From Macrostomum hystrix (lineage: Eukaryota; Platyhelminthes; Macrostomidae), in the NCBI GenBank assembly GCA_950097015.1, contig CATNEN010000038.1:9000001-9064000 (forward strand): a stretch of DNA of 64,000 nucleotides. The letters run 5' to 3'. Positions 56,194 to 64,000 of the stretch are shown in pieces (within the stretch, counting starts at the first letter, position 1; each line of letters begins with the position of its first letter). Under the pieces are notes generated by a model, which saw only the letters and a program-made list of their open reading frames with translations, was not told the origin of the DNA and did no database searches. The translations under genes were made by a program, and so were the position numbers.

Positions 56194-59100
56194 ATGAACA
56201 GTCCCAAATCCCAGTGTCAACAGTCGGCATCTTCAGTCAGCGCCAAGCTGAAGCAGCACAAACGCAAACTGGCCGACCTGCGGGCCAACCATGCCCGGCT
56301 GCAGACTGAGCACGCCGACTGCCGGCTGCTAATTAGCTCTCTGCGGGAACAGAACGCCATGCTGGAGTCTAAGGTAACCTCGGCTGGCGTCTCGGCTGCT
56401 TCCAGTACCTGTGGCGGCGGCGGCGGCGGGGGCAGCACCAGACAGTCCTACCTGGTGAAGGAGAACGAATACCTTATGCGACAGCTGGATAGCCTGCTTT
56501 CCGCTACCAATTCTCGACGGCCTAGCGGTAGCGAAGACGCAGCTTCCGGTAAGTAACTGGCTAAGCGGATGGTCTTGTAATTGGCTTAGCCTATGGGAAG
56601 CCTTGCCCTGAGCTTAGCCTTGATACCCGACCAGCACCTTGAAGTTGGCCCCTTTAGCTACGATTCGCAGCTCTTTGTGCCAGGATTTAGGATTAGCCGT
56701 CTCTTGATCTAGGATTTAGGATTACCGGTTCTTGTGCCAGGATTTAGGATTAGCCGTCTCTTGATCTAGGATTTAGGATTACCGGTTCTTGTGCCAGGAT
56801 TAGTTCAGACACTGGTTTCGTAATTACAAATGGATTAATGGAGGATTAATTTTTACTAAAGAATTAGCAGTCAAAATATTGTTAGCAGCCTTTAGAGGAT
56901 TATCTGCTCCTAGAGTTAATAGAGCTTTATTAAAGTAATATTGCAACCCGCATGACGATTTTCCCCAATGCTCAAACGCAGGCTCTTCATTCCACTCGGC
57001 TGCCGCGTCCTCCGTGGCGGCTGCCTCCGTGCAGACTGATTCAGCCGCCGTCTCTTCAACTGCCGCCAGCGACACCGCTGAGTCGTTGGCCAGACTGACC
57101 GGTGAAATCGGCGACCTACTCGATCAACTGCGCGACGGTCGAGAACGAGAGGAGGCCCTGCGCTGCAAGCTGGTCACGGCTGAGGAGCGGCTGGCCTTCG
57201 TGCGCGAGGAGAAAAAAGAGCTGCAAAGGCGGGCGGATCGCTACCTGGACGAGAAGCTGGAGAAAGCGGAGGCTCTGGACGAAGCTAAAGTGGTGAGTTA
57301 GCCTGAGATTGTACTAGAGATCTGGTAGCTTCCCGTAGCATCTGATAGCTTCCCGTAGCATCTGGTAGCTTCCCGTAGCATCTGGTAGGTTCCCGTAGCA
57401 TCTGGTAGCTTCCCGTAGCATCTGGTAGCTTCCCGTAGCTCGTTGATTTTAACAGCTTCCAGTAGACAATAACACCTTCCCATAGACTATAACAGCTTCC
57501 CATAGACTATAACAGCTTCCCATAGACTATAACAGCTTCCCATAGACTATAACAGCTTCCCATAGACAATAACACCTTCCCATAGACTATAACAGCTTCC
57601 CATAGACTATAACAGCTTCCCATAGACAATAACACCTTCCCATAGACTATAACAGCTTCCCATAGACTATAACAGCTTCCCATAGACTATAACAGCCGCC
57701 AATAGACTATAGCAGCTTCCAATAGACAAGCAGCATCCCATAGACAATAACACCTTCCCATAGACTATAACAGCTTCCCATAGACTATAACAGCTTCCCA
57801 TAGACTATAACAGCTTCCCATAGACTATAACAGCCGCCAATAGACTATAGCAGCTTCCAATAGACAAGCAGCATCCCATAGACAATAACACCTTCCCATA
57901 GACTATAACAGCTTCCCATAGACTATAACAGCTTCCCATAGACTATAACAGCCGCCAATAGACTATAGCAGCTTCCAATAGACAAGCAGCTTCCCATAGA
58001 CAATAACACCTTCCCATAGACTATAACAGCTTTCGATACACTATAGGAGCTTCCCATACACTATAGCAACTGCGCAAATACTATAGCAGCTGTCCATAGA
58101 CTATACCACCTCCACATAACATTCAATGGCTTTCATCACACAACTAAAAAAGCACTTGCGATTCTTCATAACTTTAGATTATTGTATGTATGGTACGCCC
58201 AGCATTAGTTCTTCTAATTCCCGGGCATCCAAGTTTATTTCTTTGATTAGCGATTCTGCCCACATGCCGATAAAAATCTGCGCCGCAGGAGCTTCAGCGC
58301 CTCGCAGCCGCCCTTACCGAAGCCGAGTCGAGGCTTTCCGACGCCACGCGGTCCGCCTCGGAAGCTTCCGTTAGCGCCGACGAGCGCGCAACAGCGGCTA
58401 TAAAGCGCGCCGAAGAGCGCGCCGCTGTCTCTATTAAGCGCGCCGAGGAGCGCGCCGCCCAAGCCGAAGAGCGCGCCCTCCGTGCCGAAGCGTCTTTAGC
58501 GGAGGCGCAGCGGCGCCAGGTTGCGGCCGCCGACGCCGAGAAGCGCTCCCTGATGTCCCGCTGTCGGGAGGCCGAGAAGCTCGCCGCGGAGCGAGAGCAG
58601 GCTCTGCGCGAGCTGGACATCCGGCTTGGCCGGGCTACGGCCGAGGCCGAGGCTCAGGCACGCGAAGCCCGCTCGGCCAAGGAGCGGCTGGCTGTCCAGG
58701 AGGCCAGCCGAAGTCGGGCGGCCGAGTCGACAGCGGCCGCAGTGGCCGATGCTGAGCGCCAACTGGCTGAGGAGCGGCGAAAAGTGGCCGGCTTCGAGCA
58801 GGCGCAGGCAGCCGCCAAGGAGATGATTGCGGACCTGCAGGAGAAGACTGCTGTGCTCAGCGACCAGCTGCTGGTGAGAACTGTTAAGATGATTTCAATC
58901 ATAGAGTTTACTCCTAAAGTTCTAGAATCAAGGGTAGCTTGTTGCCCAGTGATATGAGCTTTGGACCTCTGACCAAGAGAGCAGAAATTTGGGTTCCCGT
59001 GTGCCAGACTGAAGACTTAACTATCCCCGAGTGCCAGTATCGAGAGTTCACTCTCCCCCGAGTGCCAGAATCGAGAGTTCACTCTCCCCCGAGTGCCAGA

Positions 59101-62100
59101 ATCGAGAGTTCACTCTCCCCCGAGTGCCAGAATCGAGAGTTCACTCTCCCCCGAGTGCCAGAATCGAGAGTTCACTCTCCCCCGAGTGCCAGAATCGAGA
59201 GTTCACTCTCCCCCGAGTGCCAGAATCGAGAGTTCACTCTCCCCCGAGTGCCAGAATCGAGAGTTCACTCTCCCCCGAGTGCCAGAATCGAGAGTTCACT
59301 CTCCCCCGAGTGCCAGAATCGAGAGATCACTCTCCCCCCCCCCCGAGTGCCAGAATCGAGAGTTCGCTCTCCCCCGAGTGCCAGAATCGAGAGTTCGCTC
59401 TCCCCCGAGTGCCAGAATCAAGAGTTCACTCTCCCCCGAGTGCCAGAATCGAGAGATCACTCTCCCCCCCCGAGTGCCAGAATCGAGAGTTCGCTCTCCC
59501 CCGAGTGCCAGAATCAAGAGTTCACTCTCCCCCGAGTGCCAGAATCGAGAGATCACTCTCCCCCCCGAGTGCCAGAATCGAGAGTTCACTCTCCCCCCTA
59601 GAGCCAGAATCGAGAGTTCACTCTCCCCCCGAGAGCCAGAATCGAGAGTTCACTCTCCCCCCGAGTGCCAGAATCGAGAGATCACTCTCCCCCGAGTGCC
59701 AGAATCGAGAGTTCACTCTCCTCCGAGTGCCAGAATCGAGAGTTCACTCTCCCCCGAGTGCCAGAATCGAGAGATCACTCTCCCCCCGAGTGCCAGAATC
59801 GAGAGATCACTCTCCCCCCGAGAGCCAGAATCGAGAGTTCACTCTCCCCCCGAGAGCCAGAATCGAGAGATCACTCTCCCCCGAGTGCCAGAATCGAGAG
59901 TTCACTCTCCTCCGAGTGCCAGAATCGAGAGTTCACTCTCCCCCGAGTGCCAGCATCGAGAGATCACTCTCCCCCCCGAGTGTCAGAATCGAGAGTTCAC
60001 TCTCCCCCGAGTGCCAGAATCGAGAGATCACTCTCCCCCCCCCCGAGTGTCAGAATCGAGAGTTCACTCTCCCCCGAGTGCCAGCATCGAGAGATCACTC
60101 TCCCCCCCCCCGAGTGCCAGAATCAAGAGTTCACTCTCCCCCCGAGTGCCAGAATCAAGAGTTCACTCTCCCCCGAGTGCCAGAATCGAGAGTTCACTCT
60201 CCCCCGAGTGCCAGAATCGAGAGTTCACTCTCCTCCGAGTGCCAGAATCGAGAGTTCACTCTCCCCCGAGTGCCAGAATCGAGAGTTCACTCTCCCCCGA
60301 GTGCCAGAATCGAGAGATCACTCTCCCCCCCCCGAGTGTCAGAATCGAGAGTTCACTCTCCCCCGAGTGCCAGAATCGAGAGATCACTCTCCCCCCCCCG
60401 AGTGTCAGAATCGAGAGTTCACTCTCCCCCGAGTGCCAGAATCGAGAGTTCACTCTCCCCCGAGTGCCAGAATCGAGAGATCACTCTCCCCCCCCCCGAG
60501 TGCTAGAATCAAGAGTTCACTCTCCCCCCGAGTGCCAGAATCAAGAGATCACTCTCCCCCCCCCGAGTGTCAGAATCGAGAGTTCACTCTCCCCCGAGTG
60601 CCAGAATCGAGAGTTCACTCTCCTCCGAGTGCCAGAATCGAGAGTTCACTCTCCCCCGAGTGCCAGAATCGAGAGTTCACTCTCCCCCGAGTGCCAGAAT
60701 CGAGAGATCACTCTCCCCCCCCGAGTGTCAGAATCGAGAGTTCACTCTCCCCCGAGTGCCAGAATCGAGAGATCACTCTCCCCCCCCCCCCGAGTGTCAG
60801 AATCGAGAGTTCACTCTCCCCCGAGTGCCAGAATTGAGAGATCACTCTCCCCCCCCGAGTGCCAGAATCAAGAGTTCACTCTCCCCCGAGTGCCATAATC
60901 AAGAGTTCATTCTCCGTAGCTCAGTAACGTGTGAATTTCCCTTAGTTACAAGCCTATCTGTTCTTCGCACTGATTTTCAGTCGACCCAGGCCCAGCTCGA
61001 CCGTCGCCAGCAGGCCGCGGCTTCGGAGGCCGCCGCCCAGGTGGCCGATTTGCGTGCCTCACTGGCCGCCGAGCGTCAGCGGGCCATCAAAGCCGAGGCC
61101 GAAGCTCAGCGAATTTCTCAGCGCCTTCGGCAGGCGGAGGCGGACTGTACATCGGCCCAGCGCAGTCATCAGGCGGCTAGGGACGAGTGGCAAACCCGGG
61201 CCTACCAACTTGAGCAGACCTGCGCCCAGCAGCTCAAGCTGATCGACTATTTGAGACCGTTCGAAGAGCAACTGTCTAATTGTCGGTGCAAGGCTAAGAA
61301 GGTTGTGCGGGTGCTTGGCCAGGTCAGTGGAAACTTGCAGATTCATGCGAGTCTATATGCGTACGTAGGATGCCTACTGATGTACTTTTGTAGTGATGTA
61401 CTTGTGCGTGTGTTAACTGATGTACCTGTGTGTGTGATAGCTGATGTACTTGTAGGTGTGATAACTGATGTACTTGTGGGTGTGATAACTGATGCACTTG
61501 TGGGTGTGATAACAGATGTACTTGTGTGTGTGATAGCTGATGTACTTGTGGGTGTGATAACAGATGTACTTGTGGGTGTGATAACTGATGTACTTGTGGG
61601 TGTTACAACTGATGTACTTTTAGTTACTACAGCCAACTATGCATTCGCACAGCCAAACTACAGCTAAATGCACAAAAAAGCAATTATTTTTGTCCGTTGA
61701 CCAAAATAATTTTTTTAGATTTTTAAGATTTTTACATTTTGTGAGTCAAAATAGCAAAATTTGGAGTCAGCATTAGTATGTGCTCATGGTACCATTGTTC
61801 TTATGAATGATAAGCTTTCTGTGTGACTAGTTTGACTGTGAAAAAAGCTGGTGTAGTTCCCACACAGTCTGCAGGGTGATAACACCCGCCATTACCCCCT
61901 GTTATCAGGGCCGGGTACTTGTAGTTTGCTGGTATTCTGTTAGACACCCGAGCCGCATTTTTTCGGTCCATTTTTTCAGTGGAACTCCGCCGCGTTGTCG
62001 ACCCCGGTTCGAACCGCTGCCTCCGTCATGGCGCCGCCCCAGCCTGAACCCGGCCCTTCAGCGCAGAAGCCGCATCAGCAAGCTGGCAGCATCAGCAGCA

Positions 62101-62121
62101 GCAGTACATATGCAAGCGCTG
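56194..62121 (+). CDS. coiled-coil protein of unknown function, at least 5 exons
   Basis: Exons 56194-56548, 56982-57292, 58289-58873, 60981-61322 and 61980-62121 join in frame to 578 residues and continue. The start is the ATG at 56194, which follows acceptor-like sequences ending at 56135 and 56157; the frame is open further upstream, so a longer start is possible. Exon 1 has a basic then heptad-like stretch (KLKQHKRKLADLRANHARLQ) and a Gly run; exon 2 ends in a Glu/Arg/Lys helix; exon 3 is a 195-residue Ala/Glu/Arg/Gln-rich coiled coil with repeats of IKRAEERAA; exon 4 continues the coil and ends with CRCKAKKVVRVLGQ. Exon 5 is Pro/Ser/Gln-rich with no coil. There is no membrane segment or catalytic motif. 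It may be cytoskeletal or centrosomal, but I recognise no family. Exons are GC-rich and introns carry arrays. Confidence 0.75.
56685..56800. repeat. 57-bp tandem duplication in coiled-coil gene intron 1
   Basis: Two copies of a unit with GGATTTAGGATTAGCCGTCT and GGATTTAGGATTACCGGTTC halves, which are themselves related. Confidence 0.85.
57310..58115. repeat. 20-bp minisatellite in two blocks, coiled-coil gene intron 2
   Basis: Block 1 unit AGCTTCCCGTAGCATCTGGT to about 57440, then block 2 unit AGCTTCCCATAGACTATAAC. The units share AGCTTCCC-TAG. Starts within about 20 nt of the donor at 57293. Confidence 0.95.
59033..60910. repeat. 31-bp minisatellite in coiled-coil gene intron 3
   Basis: About 60 copies; unit contains GAGTGCCAGAATCGAGAG then TTCACTCT and a C run of 5-10. 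Largest array in the window; several frames stay open along it. Confidence 0.97.
61385..61625. repeat. 24-bp minisatellite in coiled-coil gene intron 4
   Basis: Unit contains CTGATGTACTTGTGGGTGTG, about ten copies, starting about 60 nt after the donor. Confidence 0.93.
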
Positions 62122-62449
62122 GTAATTCAGCTGTTAGGTTTTCTTTTGCAACACCGCGCGGCAAACCTTAATAAATAGACCCGACTAACTTAGCAATTTA
62201 ATATTATAACAAATTTACACCATTGTTCGCAACAAATAACAGAAATTGGTATCGGACATTTGGCCAGCGTGCAATTCGCTATAGTGCGACTTACAAAGCT
62301 AGCAAAGTAACGAATAGTAAGCCTGTAAAAGTAACGAATTTTAAAGCCATCGAAAAGTAGTGTTTGATTTATCGATCAAATCGACGCATCTTTTAGATAT
62401 TAAGGTAAAAATTAAGCAAGCTGAATAGCGGTTTAGTTTATCAATATAA

Positions 62450-63055
62450 AGTAACGATTCATATAGTCATCAAAGTAACGATTCGTATAGTCATCAAAGT
62501 AACGATTCGCATAGTCATCAAAGTAACGATTCGTATAGTCATCAAAGTAACGATTCGCATAGTCATCAAAGTAACGATTCGTATAGTGATCAAAGTAACG
62601 ATTCGTATAGTGATCAAAGTAACGATTTGTATAGTGATCAAAGTAGCGATTCGTCTAGTGATCAAAGTAACGATTCGTATAGTGATCAAAGTAACGATTT
62701 GTATAGTGATCAAAGTAGCGATTCGTCTAGTGATCAAAGTAACGATTCGTATAGTCATCAAAGTAACGATTCGTATAGTCATCAAAGTAACGATTCGTAT
62801 AGTCATCAAAGTAACGATTCGTATAGTCATCAAAGTAACGATTCGTATAGTCATCAAAGTAACGATTCGTATAGTCATCAAAGTAACGATTCGTATAGTC
62901 ATCAAAGTAACGATTCGTATAGTCATCAAAGTAACGATTCGTATAGTCATCAAAGTAACGATTCGCATAGTCATCAAAGTAACGATTTGTATAGTGATCA
63001 AAGTAACGATTCGTATAGTCATCAAAGTAACGATTATTTTAGCGATCAAACTAAT
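62450..63055. repeat. 24-bp minisatellite
   Basis: Unit contains AAAGTAACGATTCGTATAGT, about 25 copies; GTGATC and GTCATC variants lie in separate blocks. Confidence 0.96.
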
Positions 63056-63735
63056 AAACAAATTAAGCAAGCTAAGTAGCGGTGTAATTTAGCGAATTAA
63101 AGTTTTACGATTATGCTGTCAAAGTAACAATTTAGCAAGCTGTAACATCACCAATTATTTAGGCGCTCAATGTAGCGTGTCAAATAGCATGTTTTTTGTC
63201 TCAGATGTGTCAAAGCTATTTAGTATCAGGCAGTCTGTTTTGCTTTCTAATTAGGTTCCGATTGTACAGCATTTTTATCATTTTCATTATGATATAATTC
63301 TCAATGCACTTTCTGTAGGCTGTAGACAATGCATATAGTTTTTTTACTCACAATTTTATTATCTATATTTCTATTATTTTGAAAGCTTTCGGTCGGTTAT
63401 CATTCGCAATATTCTACAATCTATTTTTTATATTTATTTTTGTCAAATAGAAAGCATTTTTACATCAACTCAATTGCAAGTTACTTTGCACTAAAATGTA
63501 TTCTGTCCTAGTTCAGCTGATAGTGCAGTTGAAAAGATATTTATAGACACTACCGTCATTATACGCATGCTAAATACTAGTATCCATATTTTTTATTCCT
63601 AACTTTTTATTGCTCAAAGTAAAAATGCGCATTTCACTGTTCCCAGGCAATGGGAAACAATTATTAACTCCAATACGATCAATTATTACTCAGTGCTTTG
63701 GTGAAAATGCACTTTTTACTTGCAAGTTCTAGAAA

Positions 63736-63890
63736 TTGCTGGGGTAGGCAGTAATGGGGTAGGCAGTGCTTGGGGCAGGCATTTATGGGGTAGGCAGTGC
63801 TGGGGCAGGCATTTATGGGGTAGGCAGTGCTTGGGGTAGGCACTAATGGAGTAGGCAGTGCTGGGGCAGGCATTTATGGAGTAGGCAGTG
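63736..63890. repeat. short GGGGTAGGCAGTG array
   Basis: About five 31-bp units with GGGGTAGGCAGTGCT and GGGGCAGGCATTTAT halves. Confidence 0.85.
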
Positions 63891-63927
63891 TTCTCGCTGG
63901 TGTCTTAAGTGTCTCAACTGATTCCAG

Positions 63928-64000
63928 CAGCTGTCAAGCCACAGAATGTCAGCCTCTGACACGGCGGCCAGAGGTGTGGGCAGTCACGGCGGGGTCCTTG
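63928..64000 (+). CDS. exon after an acceptor, truncated by the window edge
   Basis: TTCCAG at 63922-63927 is a good acceptor. Two readings are possible. As the last exon of the coiled-coil gene (phase 1) it would add nine residues and stop at TGA 63957-63959. Alternatively ATG at 63946, 18 nt after the acceptor, opens MSASDTAARGVGSHGGVL without a stop to the end of the window. That would be the start of another gene and would match the short leader seen at the other genes. Confidence 0.4.

Noticed and set aside
59031-60898. Open frames of up to 601 codons in three frames with ESRVHSPPSAR-like repeats
   Set aside because: Product of a 31-bp array with variable C runs, open in several frames at once; lies inside an intron of the coiled-coil gene.
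62586-63092. Frames with VTIRIVIK or HQSNDSYS repeats
   Set aside because: 24-bp unit gives exact 8-residue repeats in any frame; no start context, no conserved motif.
1-63890. CRISPR array
   Set aside because: Repeats are direct tandem units without unique spacers and the genome is eukaryotic.

Overview
This window is eukaryotic and animal. Its genes are built from many short exons with canonical GT-AG introns. Four are clear members of metazoan families: an SLC4 Na+-coupled bicarbonate transporter, a neurogenin-type bHLH factor, two SCAMP genes and a PAXX-type NHEJ factor. Two others are a secreted protein with an ALK/LTK-like glycine-rich domain and a long coiled-coil protein. Several ATGs lie 16-36 nt downstream of a strong 3' splice acceptor. 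This suggests either 5' UTR introns or spliced-leader trans-splicing, as in flatworms and some other invertebrates. I cannot name the species; a lophotrochozoan or flatworm is a guess.

Layout. 1-14.3 kb (+): the 3' part of the SLC4 transporter gene, 12 exons that join in frame to the stop at 14284. 18.2-20.0 kb (+): a four-exon secreted PAN-like plus glycine-rich protein. 21.3-23.5 kb (-): a two-exon neurogenin-like bHLH gene. 23.6-34 kb: no recognised gene; minisatellites and SINEs. 34.0-35.9 kb and 40.4-42.5 kb (-): tandem SCAMP paralogues, with a possible first exon at 45.07 kb. 42.5-56 kb: AT-rich, free of arrays, with three families of small inverted-repeat elements, a Lys-tRNA-type SINE, a miRNA-like hairpin and the two-exon PAXX gene at 50.1-51.5 kb. 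56.2-62.1 kb (+): a coiled-coil gene. At 63.9 kb an acceptor is followed by an open frame, either its last exon or the start of another gene.

The dominant non-coding feature is minisatellites. About 36 arrays with 6-57 bp units (many 20-24 bp) cover roughly 18-19 kb by adding their spans. Almost every locus has its own unit. In most introns the array starts at or within a few tens of bases of the 5' splice site, and in several the unit contains the splice signal itself. The two SCAMP paralogues act as a natural experiment. One copy holds one or two units where the other holds a long array, so array birth and homogenisation after duplication can be read directly. I regard this splice-site-anchored growth of minisatellites as the most interesting system here.

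The genes share no evident pathway. Long open frames inside the arrays are by-products of periodicity and are not annotated as genes. Coordinates were derived by hand; exon chains were checked by frame continuity, and no database search was possible.
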